Shown piece after piece: positions 48,081 to 55,084 of a stretch of 64,000 nucleotides of DNA. Numbering within the stretch: position 1 is the first letter of the stretch; the number at the start of each line of letters is the position of its first letter. Location of the stretch: positions 372,001 through 436,000 of the forward strand of contig NZ_JACHZB010000003.1 of NCBI RefSeq assembly GCF_014193255.1. The letters run 5' to 3'. The notes under the pieces were generated by a model. The model did not search any database, was not told the origin of the DNA, and saw only the letters and a program-made list of their open reading frames with translations. Position numbers and translations under genes: made by a program. The DNA comes from Rhizobium sp. BK196. Lineage in GTDB: Bacteria > Pseudomonadota > Alphaproteobacteria > Rhizobiales > Rhizobiaceae.

Positions 48081-48845
48081 TCAAAAGAAGCTGAGCTGGC
48101 CGTCATCTGGTGTTTTTTTCTGCGGCGGCTTCGGCGCCTTTTCAAGCGGCACTGGATCCTGCAGGTCCGGCCCCATGTTGGCGACCTTATTGACCCTGTC
48201 GGAAACCGGAATCGCCTCGAAGAAATCCTCCTGAACCGGCTGCATCAGGCCCGCAACCTCGCGCGGCTCCTGCGTCTTGCAATCCAGCCATCGGGAAAAA
48301 TCTTCCGGCTGGATGACGACGGGCATGCGGTCATGGATCGAGGAGATCGCGCCGTTTGCCTTCGTCGTCAGGATGGCGCCGGTGTCGACCTCAGAACCAT
48401 CGGCCGAGGACCATGTTTCCATCAAGCCGGCAAAGGCGATAACACCGCCGCGGCGAGGCCGGATCCAATAGGCCTGTGCCTTCTCGCCGCTTTCTTTCGA
48501 AGGGCGATGCCATTCATAGAAGCCGGAGGCTGGGATGAGGATGCGGCGATGGCGCATGGCGGCGCGGAAGGAGGCCTTGCCGATCGCGGTTTCGGCGCGC
48601 GCGTTGATCAGCAGTGGAAATTCCTTGGGATCCTTGACCCAGCCCGGGGTGAAACCCCAGCGCACCAGAAGAGCGCGGCGATCAGGCAGGTTGCTGCCCG
48701 GCTCCTGCCCCTCGCCGGCGATGACGACCAGAATCGGCTGTGTCGGCGCGATGTTGTAGCGCGCCGGAAAGCCTTCCAACTCGGCAAGGCTGAAAGCTTC
48801 GGCGATATCCTTGACTACCTCTGTCAGGGCAAAACGTCCACACAT
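48081..48845 (-). CDS. SRAP-domain protein (YedK/HMCES family)
   Basis: 254 aa from ATG 48845 (MCGRFALTEVVKDIAEAF). The catalytic Cys2 must follow the initiator Met, which fixes this start although the frame continues to 49076. Other family residues are 'RYNIAPTQP' (about 30), 'INARAETA' (Asn about 85), 'RRILIPASGFYEW' with its glutamate (about 105) and 'IHDRMPVV' (His about 175). SRAP proteins crosslink to abasic sites in single-stranded DNA to protect forks. Confidence 0.94.
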   Translation of the reverse strand: MCGRFALTEVVKDIAEAFSLAELEGFPARYNIAPTQPILVVIAGEGQEPGSNLPDRRALLVRWGFTPGWVKDPKEFPLLINARAETAIGKASFRAAMRHRRILIPASGFYEWHRPSKESGEKAQAYWIRPRRGGVIAFAGLMETWSSADGSEVDTGAILTTKANGAISSIHDRMPVVIQPEDFSRWLDCKTQEPREVAGLMQPVQEDFFEAIPVSDRVNKVANMGPDLQDPVPLEKAPKPPQKKTPDDGQLSFF

Positions 48846-48939
48846 AAAGGTTTCTTTGCATCCTGCCCCGGATGGGTCAAGGCGGTTTGCCGTCGTGCAA
48901 TTGCAAATGGCAGGCGCTGCACATCTTTTGCGGAATGTT

Positions 48940-49260
48940 CTAACCGCGCGGCCCAAAGAGGATGATCGCCGTGCCGGCAAGGCAGACCAGCGCACCGCCG
49001 ACGTCCCAGTGGTCGGGAACGCGATTCTCCACCAACCAGAGCCACAGCAGCGAGGCGACGATGTAAATGCCGCCATAGGCCGCGAAGGTGCGGCCTGCCG
49101 CTTCGCTCGGCACCAGCGTCAGCAGCCACGCAAAGAGCGCCAGCGATACCACGCCCGGCGCCAGCCACCAGACGGGCTTTGCCAGTCGAAGCCAAGCCCA
49201 GAAGGCGAAGCAGCCGGCAATTTCGAAGAGGGCGGCAAAGGTGTAGATCAGGTAGGTCAA
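48940..49260 (-). CDS. YnfA family membrane protein (UPF0060)
   Basis: 106 aa if translation starts at TTG 49260, giving [18 protein letters not shown], the standard YnfA N-terminus and length. An ATG at 49287 would add nine residues (MAHDSCETP). It has four membrane helices and the motifs '[14 protein letters not shown]' and '[14 protein letters not shown]'. YnfA proteins are SMR-like small exporters, but activity of this one is unknown. The frame further upstream to 49854 runs antisense through the NUDIX gene. Confidence 0.85.
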   Translation of the reverse strand: MTYLIYTFAALFEIAGCFAFWAWLRLAKPVWWLAPGVVSLALFAWLLTLVPSEAAGRTFAAYGGIYIVASLLWLWLVENRVPDHWDVGGALVCLAGTAIILFGPRG

Positions 49261-49365
49261 GGGCGTCTCGCAGGAATCATGAGCCATATTCCACGCAATG
49301 CCGACGGTTGCGCAAGGTGAGCCGCCCGTGGGATAAGGCGGCATCACAGCAAAGCGTGCGAAGCG

Positions 49366-49782
49366 ATGATCTCCCAAGCCAAACCCGCCTCTTCCGCCAT
49401 TCTTGAACGTGATGGCCGATTCCTTCTCGTGCTTCGGCGAAACCCGCCTTCTGCCGACATGTATGCTTTTCCGGGAGGGCGCGGCGAACCCGGAGAGACA
49501 CCTGAGGAAACGGCATTGCGCGAATTTCTGGAGGAGACCGGCATTCAGGCGCGAAACCCGCTTCTGTTTTCCACCTATGACCTGAAAACGCATGCGCCCG
49601 ATGGCAGCATCAGCAGCCATTTCTTCCTTTCCGTCTTCCGCGTCGAAGCGGACCGCCATCTGGTGGCCGAAGCCGCCGACGATGCGGCAGCGATCGGCTG
49701 GTACAGTGTGGAGGAGATCCGACGCATGCCGGTGCCGCAAAGCGTGCTCGAATGCGCCGAGCGGCTCGCGGCCGGCGAATAA
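49366..49782 (+). CDS. NUDIX hydrolase
   Basis: 138 aa. The NUDIX box is [19 protein letters not shown] followed by EETGI (residues about 37-60), with all key glutamates present. '[27 protein letters not shown]' type layout suggests an ADP-ribose or nucleotide pyrophosphatase; no specificity can be assigned. It stands alone between ynfA and the TIGR02301 gene. Confidence 0.9.
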   Translation: MISQAKPASSAILERDGRFLLVLRRNPPSADMYAFPGGRGEPGETPEETALREFLEETGIQARNPLLFSTYDLKTHAPDGSISSHFFLSVFRVEADRHLVAEAADDAAAIGWYSVEEIRRMPVPQSVLECAERLAAGE

Positions 49783-49869
49783 AAGTACTGCTGGAATAGT
49801 TTGCGGAATAGAAGTGGAAACTGCCGCATGCGCCTTGTTCCGGTCATGCTCCATGTATCAACTGGAAGC

Positions 49870-50328
49870 ATGATTCCCGTTCGACGCGTCGTCTTGTCAT
49901 CTCTTGTTTTTGGCGGGCTCGTCTGGGCCGGTGCCACAATGGCGCAAGGGGGCGCGCAAAGTGGGGTGCAGGGCGGTAAGAATGCGCCTCCGCCACCGGA
50001 GGAAATAGTGCCGCAGGTTGCGATCGTCCCCTATGACGACAAGCTGGCGCGGTTGGCTGAGGTTCTAGGTTCGGTGCATTATCTGCGCACGCTCTGCAAG
50101 GCGCCAGGGGCGGACGAATGGCGGGCCGACATGCAGCAACTGCTTGATTCCGAAACGGATGGAGAACCGCAGCGCAAGGAAAAACTGACCGCAGCCTTCA
50201 ATCGCGGCTACCGGGCGTTCGCTTCGGTTTACACGGTTTGCACGCAGGCGGCCATCGTGGCGGAAGAGCGCTACCGTAACGAAGGTGCAACACTTGCCAC
50301 AGAAATTACTTCGCGCTTTGGAAATTAA
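49870..50328 (+). CDS. TIGR02301-family exported protein
   Basis: 152 aa from ATG 49870 (MIPVRRVVLSSLVFGGLV), which gives a clean signal peptide ending at ATMAQ; upstream ATGs at 49828 and 49801 are possible. The mature part has 'VLGSVHYLRTLCKAPGADEW' and 'AFNRGYRAFASVYTVC' with paired cysteines. TIGR02301 is an alphaproteobacterial family of unknown function. Its stop overlaps a CtrA-type site. Confidence 0.82.
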   Translation: MIPVRRVVLSSLVFGGLVWAGATMAQGGAQSGVQGGKNAPPPPEEIVPQVAIVPYDDKLARLAEVLGSVHYLRTLCKAPGADEWRADMQQLLDSETDGEPQRKEKLTAAFNRGYRAFASVYTVCTQAAIVAEERYRNEGATLATEITSRFGN

Positions 50329-50339
50329 CGTTTAATTAA
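50325..50339. promoter_or_regulatory. CtrA-type site upstream of the 85-aa protein gene
   Basis: TTAA-CGTTTAA-TTAA followed by CC is a perfect TTAA-N7-TTAA. It overlaps the TAA stop of the preceding gene and lies 92 bases before the ATG at 50432. A further TTAAC half-site is at about 50390. Confidence 0.6.
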
Positions 50340-50431
50340 CCTGTTTTCGCATGCGCACGTGTCGTTTTGGGAAAAGGCTGTTAGTGTTGTTAACGTAGCG
50401 GTAAGACATGAGAAGTTCTGAGGAAAAGATA

Positions 50432-50689
50432 ATGGAACCAAGCCTCAACGACATCGACGACATGATCGTCCACGAAAAGATGCAGGCGGCTCTGGAATAC
50501 CAGAACGAGGCTTGGGCCGATGGCATGGCCGATGGCATCGAGCCTGAAATCATTGCCGATGCTGCAATTGCACATGCACTGCGCGAGACGATCAGACTGC
50601 ATGGAGAAGGTAGCGCCGAGGCCTTGCTCGATTCGCTTCGCGACCGCATGCTGGCAGGTGAGTTTTCCACCAACAGGACCCTGCAATAA
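50432..50689 (+). CDS. Small acidic hypothetical protein (85 aa)
   Basis: Starts at ATG 50432 (MEPSLNDIDDMIVHEKMQ) with AGGAAA upstream; the frame opens at 50408. It is acidic, alpha-helical in character and has 'EPEIIADAAIAHALRETIRL' in the middle. No family is recognised. A perfect CtrA-type site lies 92 bases upstream. It is 19 bases from the next gene, so the two may be cotranscribed. Confidence 0.78.
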   Translation: MEPSLNDIDDMIVHEKMQAALEYQNEAWADGMADGIEPEIIADAAIAHALRETIRLHGEGSAEALLDSLRDRMLAGEFSTNRTLQ

Positions 50690-50708
50690 GGGCAATAAAG
50701 AGAGTCTC

Positions 50709-51461
50709 ATGCGTACCGGTAAAGATCTTTCCCCGCGAATCCCGCTCGCGCCGGTCCTGCTTGCCATTGGCATCGCCGCAGGCAGCATGCTGTCTGCTTC
50801 TTCCGCCTACGCGCTTTCCGAACTTCAGAAAATCCCGGGGCAGCCCGATGCGCGGGCCACGGCGCAGCAGAGCCCGCAGCCGCCGGCTGCACCGCAGAAC
50901 GGCTCTTCCGGCGTTCCCCAACCGGATCCGCTCGTCAACAAAGAGAGCGGCCAGAGCGTCGACAAGACGCCAGGTGCATCCGACGATTCCAAGCCCGTCG
51001 AAGTGATCTACGACATCAGCAAGGCGCCGGAACCAGTGCGCAAGATGCGCGAACAGATCGTCGAGGCCGCCGCTTCAGGCGATCTCGAACGCCTGCGCCC
51101 GCTGATGGGAACCGGCACCGGCCAGACCCAGGTGACTGTCGGCGAACCCACGGACGATCCGATCGGCACACTGAAAGATCTCTCGGGCGATCCCGATGGC
51201 GACGAGATCCTCGCTATCATGCTCGACGTCATCTCGACCGGCTTCGTGCATGTCGGCCAGGGCACGCCCGACGAAATGTACGTCTGGCCTTATTTTGCCG
51301 AAAAAGACCTGAAAACGCTGACGCCGCCGGAACGCGTGGAGCTGCTGCGCATCGTGACCGCGGGCGATCTCTCGGATATGCAGGAATTCGGCGGCTATAA
51401 TTTCTATCGCGTCGGCATCGCGCCTGACGGTAAATGGAAGTTCTTCACGGCCGGCGACTGA
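50709..51461 (+). CDS. Exported hypothetical protein (250 aa)
   Basis: From ATG 50709 (MRTGKDLSPRIPLAPVLL) with a signal peptide ending at 'SSAYALSEL' (about residue 37). A Pro/Gln/Ser-rich linker (about 45-95) precedes a compact domain (about 105-250) with 'VRKMREQIVEAAASGDLERL' and 'YVWPYFAEKDLKTLTPPE'. The ending 'GKWKFFTAGD' resembles periplasmic proteins of unknown function common in rhizobia. I cannot name a function. Confidence 0.82.
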   Translation: MRTGKDLSPRIPLAPVLLAIGIAAGSMLSASSAYALSELQKIPGQPDARATAQQSPQPPAAPQNGSSGVPQPDPLVNKESGQSVDKTPGASDDSKPVEVIYDISKAPEPVRKMREQIVEAAASGDLERLRPLMGTGTGQTQVTVGEPTDDPIGTLKDLSGDPDGDEILAIMLDVISTGFVHVGQGTPDEMYVWPYFAEKDLKTLTPPERVELLRIVTAGDLSDMQEFGGYNFYRVGIAPDGKWKFFTAGD

Positions 51462-51531
51462 CGTCGCAGCGCTTGCACCTTCAGCGTCAAAGACCTACCT
51501 CTGAGCGACCATCAACGCGACAGGTTTCGCC

Positions 51532-52371
51532 ATGCCAGCCGTATTCCTGAAAGACCGCTCGCTCATTGCCGTCGGCGGCACGGAAGCAGAAGCTTTTCTA
51601 CAGAATCTCATTACCACCGACATCGTTTCGCTGGGTGCGGACGAGGCGAGGCCGGGCGCGCTTTTGACGCCGCAGGGCAAGATCCTGTTCGACTTCATGA
51701 TCTGGCGCGACGGCGACGGCTTCATCATCGAAACGGATGCGGCCCAGCGAGAAGCCCTCTTGAAGCGGCTGATCATGTATCGCCTGCGTGCGCCGGTGAC
51801 GCTGACGCCGGTTGCCGAGGACGGCGTGACCGTTTCCTGGGGCGAGGATGCCAAAGATGGCGTCAAGGACAGTCGCTTTGCCAAAGCCAATGTCACTGTT
51901 TTGCGTCGTATCGGTCATCATGGCAGCGACGATGCTGCGCTCTACGATGCGCTGCGCATCGAAAATGGCATCGTCACGTCAGGGCCTGATTATGCGCTGC
52001 AGGACGCTTTTCCGCATGACGTACTGATGGATTTCAACGGCGGCCTTTCCTTCAAGAAAGGCTGCTATGTCGGCCAGGAAGTGGTATCCCGCATGCAGCA
52101 TCGCGGCACGGCACGGCGTCGCGTCGTGACCGTTTCGGCGGGCGCCGCGCTGCCTGCCAGCGGCACCGAAATCACCGCCAATGGCAAGCCGGTCGGCACG
52201 CTCGGATCCGTCGAGGGGACGAGCGGACTGGCAATCGTGCGCATCGACCGCGCCGGCGAAGCCATGGCATCCGGCACGCCTCTGCTTGCCGGCGATGTTT
52301 CGGTGACGCTCAGCCTGCCTTCCTGGTCCGGGCTGAGCTTTCCGACTTCCTCGGACGAGGCCAGCGCGTGA
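51532..52371 (+). CDS. ygfZ: Folate-binding YgfZ/CAF17 family protein
   Basis: 279 aa. The GcvT-like fold starts 'DRSLIAVGGTEAEAFLQNLI' (about 7-26), and the hallmark K-G-C-Y-x-G-Q-E is at 'FKKGCYVGQEVVSRMQHRG' (about 170-188). YgfZ assists iron-sulfur enzyme maturation and tRNA modification. The stop overlaps the next gene as GTGA, beginning a three-gene overlapping operon. Confidence 0.94.
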   Translation: MPAVFLKDRSLIAVGGTEAEAFLQNLITTDIVSLGADEARPGALLTPQGKILFDFMIWRDGDGFIIETDAAQREALLKRLIMYRLRAPVTLTPVAEDGVTVSWGEDAKDGVKDSRFAKANVTVLRRIGHHGSDDAALYDALRIENGIVTSGPDYALQDAFPHDVLMDFNGGLSFKKGCYVGQEVVSRMQHRGTARRRVVTVSAGAALPASGTEITANGKPVGTLGSVEGTSGLAIVRIDRAGEAMASGTPLLAGDVSVTLSLPSWSGLSFPTSSDEASA

Positions 52372-52976
52372 CGAATGCGAAGGCTCCACGTGCCTGGCAA
52401 CGCATGCTGTCCGGCCGGCGGCTCGATCTGCTAGACCCCTCGCCGCTCGACGTCGAATTGAGCGATATCGCCCACGGACTTGCACGCGTCGCCCGCTGGA
52501 ATGGCCAGACGTCGGGTGACCACGCCTTTTCCGTGGCGCAACACTGCCTTGTCGTCGAATCCATTTTCCGGCATTTCAATGAAGCCACACCCGCCGATTG
52601 CCTGATGGCGCTGCTGCACGACGCGCCCGAATATGTGATCGGCGACATGATCTCCCCCTTCAAGGCGGTCGTCGGCGGTGGGTACAAGACCGTCGAGAAA
52701 CGGCTGGAGGCGGCTGTGCATCTGCGCTTCGGCCTGCCGCCGCACCCCTCCCGCGAGCTCAAGGACAAGATCAAGAAGGCCGATACGATCGCCGCCTATT
52801 TCGAGGCGACTGTTCTTGCCGGCTTCACGCCGGCCGAAGCGCAGAAATTCTTCGGCCAGCCGCGCGGGATCACGCGAGACATGCTCGCGATCGACCCCGT
52901 CCCCGCGCTCGAAGCGCAGCGGCTCTTCTGCAAGCGCTTTGCCGAGATCGAGGCGAAGCGGAGCGCTGGCGCGTGA
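52368..52976 (+). CDS. HD-domain hydrolase (YfbR-like)
   Basis: 202 aa, starting with GTG 52368 inside the ygfZ stop. Metal-binding residues are 'DHAFSVAQHCLVVE' (about 46-59), HDAPEYVIGDMISPFK (HD at about 84) and 'DKIKKADTIAAYFE' (about 130). YfbR removes phosphate from deoxynucleoside 5'-monophosphates; the same role is plausible here. The next gene starts with a GTG overlapping its TGA. Confidence 0.9.
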   Translation: MTNAKAPRAWQRMLSGRRLDLLDPSPLDVELSDIAHGLARVARWNGQTSGDHAFSVAQHCLVVESIFRHFNEATPADCLMALLHDAPEYVIGDMISPFKAVVGGGYKTVEKRLEAAVHLRFGLPPHPSRELKDKIKKADTIAAYFEATVLAGFTPAEAQKFFGQPRGITRDMLAIDPVPALEAQRLFCKRFAEIEAKRSAGA

Positions 52977-53503
52977 CCGTGATCGTGGTTTCTCCCCTGG
53001 CGCGTATCGGCGAAATGGCCGTGCGGTACAAGGCGCGCGAGATGATCAGCCTGATGGCGAAGGAGCAGGCCTTTCACCGGCCGGGCGTCATCCAGGCCGA
53101 CCGGCATCTGCTACTCAACATGAACGATATTGTCTTCAAGGGTACGGGTGATCTCGTGGCGCCTGACGAAAAGCACGTGCGGGCGATCATCGATTTTGCC
53201 GCCGGCTGGCAACAGGAGGCACCACTGCTCGTCCATTGCTGGATGGGTGTATCGCGCTCGCCTGCCGCGGCGCTGATCGCGGCTCTCTCGCTCGCGCCCG
53301 AGCAGGAGGATATGGCGCTTGCCCATCGGCTGCGAACCGCTTCGCCCTATGCGACACCAAATGCGCGGATCGTCGAAATCGGCGATGCGCTGCTTAACCG
53401 GCGCGGCCGGCTCGTCGATGCCGTGAGAGCCATCGGCCGTGGTGCGGAGGCTAATGGCAACGCACCTTTCGTGCTGCCCGTCAGGGACAATTCAAACGGT
53501 TGA
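52973..53503 (+). CDS. Tyrosine/dual-specificity phosphatase-like protein
   Basis: 176 aa from GTG 52973, overlapping the HD gene's TGA; the frame is open from 52598. The P-loop C-x5-R is present as LVHCWMGVSRSPAAAL (Cys about residue 85), with a nearby aspartate as general-acid candidate. The YgfZ-HD-phosphatase order with GTGA overlaps suggests coordinate expression, but the shared pathway is not evident. Confidence 0.88.
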   Translation: MTVIVVSPLARIGEMAVRYKAREMISLMAKEQAFHRPGVIQADRHLLLNMNDIVFKGTGDLVAPDEKHVRAIIDFAAGWQQEAPLLVHCWMGVSRSPAAALIAALSLAPEQEDMALAHRLRTASPYATPNARIVEIGDALLNRRGRLVDAVRAIGRGAEANGNAPFVLPVRDNSNG

Positions 53504-53633
53504 TGCTCCTCGCCCCCTCCTCCATCCGGCTTGGACGAGCACGCGGAACAGCCGGTCTGGGTGATGGCGAGCCCCATCAGCCGCTCGGCCTAATCCGGTA
53601 CGGCCGCCGGCGCCGACCAGACGCAGCCAGAAC
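53504..53633. other. Convergent gap between the phosphatase gene and sodC
   Basis: 130 bases with no convincing ORF, repeat or terminator. It is GC-rich, and small frames here lack a start signal. Confidence 0.5.
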
Positions 53634-54149
53634 CTATTTGATCACGCCGCAGGCGATCCTGTCGCCGGCGCCGCCGGATGGCTGGCTTCGATAATCATCA
53701 GAATCGGCATGCACCATCAGCGCCCGGCCACGCACGCCATCCTCCTTGCCATCGAGCGAGATCATGGTGTCGAAGATCTGTGCGCGCAGGATGCCGTCCT
53801 GACCGACAAACTGGTTCGGCATGTCGCCTGCATGCGGTCCCTTGGCCGCCAGGAAACCATGCTCGGCCTTGGTCGGATTGAAATGGCCGCCAGCTGATTC
53901 ATGATGGGATGCCGCGTCACAGCGGCCCGTTTCGTGGATATGAAAGGCAACCCACTTATTGGCCGGCAGGCCGGAAATTTCCGCCTCGATGAAAACGCCG
54001 CCATTGGCGGCAGCGGTCAGCGTGGCGCGGCCTGCCTCCTTGCCGTCGGGGCCGATAAAATTCGCCGTCGCCGTCTGCTTGTCCTGGGCAAAACCTTGGG
54101 AAGCCGCCCCAAGCATGCCGAGGACAGCGATGATGCCTATGATTTTCAT
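53634..54149 (-). CDS. sodC: Cu-Zn superoxide dismutase
   Basis: 171 aa from ATG 54149, with AAGGAA five bases upstream; the frame opens at 54224. It has a signal peptide ending FAQDK. Copper/zinc ligands are 'AFHIHETGRC' (about 68-77), 'SAGGHFNPTKAEHG' (about 86-99) and 'MVHADSDDYRS'. The disulfide pair is Cys in HETGRC and 'DRIACGVIK' at the end. It is periplasmic and removes superoxide. Confidence 0.96.
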   Translation of the reverse strand: MKIIGIIAVLGMLGAASQGFAQDKQTATANFIGPDGKEAGRATLTAAANGGVFIEAEISGLPANKWVAFHIHETGRCDAASHHESAGGHFNPTKAEHGFLAAKGPHAGDMPNQFVGQDGILRAQIFDTMISLDGKEDGVRGRALMVHADSDDYRSQPSGGAGDRIACGVIK

Positions 54150-54220
54150 CGGGATTCCTTCCGTTTCGGGGACTGAGTCCCAACGCCTCACAAAGGAAGG
54201 TGTTCCGGTCTGCATAAAAG

Positions 54221-54249
54221 GCAAGAAAAAGCCGGCCGCGAGGCCGGCT
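54221..54249 (-). terminator. Terminator after the EF-hand gene
   Basis: On the minus strand AGCCGGCC, loop TCGC, GGCCGGCT (54230-54249), then TTTTCTTG. It lies 23 bases past the stop of the EF-hand gene, upstream of sodC. Confidence 0.85.
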
Positions 54250-54272
54250 GACCAAGCATGCTGACGAAACGG

Positions 54273-54614
54273 TCAGGCGGCAGCACCGAGATCGAACTCG
54301 CCGTAGGTATTGCGATAGATCTGCATCGCCTGGTCATCGGCATCAGGGGCAAGCTGCTGCAGCGCATAGGGAACGGCCGTTCCGCTCGCCGAGCCGGTGT
54401 CACTGTATTCCATCATGAGCGCGACGAGTCTGCTCGGATATTTCGGCGCCGAATTGTCGACATCACCGTCTTCGAGAAATTCCCTGATGATGCCGGGCTT
54501 TTCATCTGCCGCGCGCTCGGTGCGGCTCAACACGCCGTCGCCATTGGCATCGAGGCGCGAGAGCGTTGCCAAATATGCATAAGAGATGTCTGGAACTGAT
54601 GAAAGAGCAGTCAT
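54273..54614 (-). CDS. EF-hand motif small protein
   Basis: 113 aa from ATG 54614 (MTALSSVPDISYAYLATL), with a GGAG site eight bases upstream. One canonical calcium loop is clear: DANGDGVLSRTE (residues about 23-34). A second Asp-rich segment 'LEDGDVDNSAPK' (about 46-57) is a partial loop. No signal peptide is evident, so it would be cytosolic unless exported by another route. A CtrA-type site lies 115 bases upstream. Confidence 0.82.
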   Translation of the reverse strand: MTALSSVPDISYAYLATLSRLDANGDGVLSRTERAADEKPGIIREFLEDGDVDNSAPKYPSRLVALMMEYSDTGSASGTAVPYALQQLAPDADDQAMQIYRNTYGEFDLGAAA

Positions 54615-55084
54615 ACAAATCTCCATTCACCGCTTCCTACGGTGAGGGTCTGTACGCAGTACGCCGGTGGAAAATATCAAAGACTGACTTGCTGGTTAAA
54701 CTGATTTGCAGCCTCGGTCAATAAGCTGTTAACTCTCGATTAACCATAGTTGACAAAGCGTAACTGCCTGCCGCGACGGCAGTTTCATTTTAGCTCGATA
54801 AGCCAGGTTTCTTCGTCATTTCAGTAGTTTGTGAGATACGAGCAAATTGCCGGCCAGGTATAAAGAGCCGCCCGGTTGCAACCGATTATTAATCGGAGCG
54901 GTAGAAGATGCCGCATGCAGGTTGCCGTAAATGGCCATTTGCAGGCTACAAAAAATTGATTCTCATATTCATTTTAGAAAGGTCTTTTTTATGCCAGGCG
55001 CGATATGGCACCTTTGCCAATCGAAGACGTCTTCGCCTTTTGCCATGCTTCCATCGCAACCGTCCCGCGAGGGGACCTGTGCGC
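54615..55084. other. 470-base divergent gap between the EF-hand and GGDEF/EAL genes
   Basis: It contains the CtrA-type site at 54729-54743 and a 7-bp hairpin AACTGCC/GGCAGTT (54762-54784) followed by an AT-rich tract. The frame of the downstream gene is open from 54908 but its residues there look non-coding. Otherwise no feature. Confidence 0.5.
54729..54743. promoter_or_regulatory. CtrA-type site between the EF-hand and GGDEF/EAL genes
   Basis: TTAA-CTCTCGA-TTAA followed by CC is a perfect TTAA-N7-TTAA. It stands 115 bases before the EF-hand start (minus) and 341 before the GGDEF/EAL start (plus), so the first is the likelier target. Confidence 0.6.

Noticed and set aside
53500..53694. A 64-codon plus-strand frame between the phosphatase gene and sodC
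   Set aside because: No ribosome site, Arg/Pro-rich shadow composition, and it runs into sodC on the opposite strand.
54750..54772. TTGACA as a -35 box near the CtrA-type site
   Set aside because: No acceptable -10 sequence 16-18 bases downstream.
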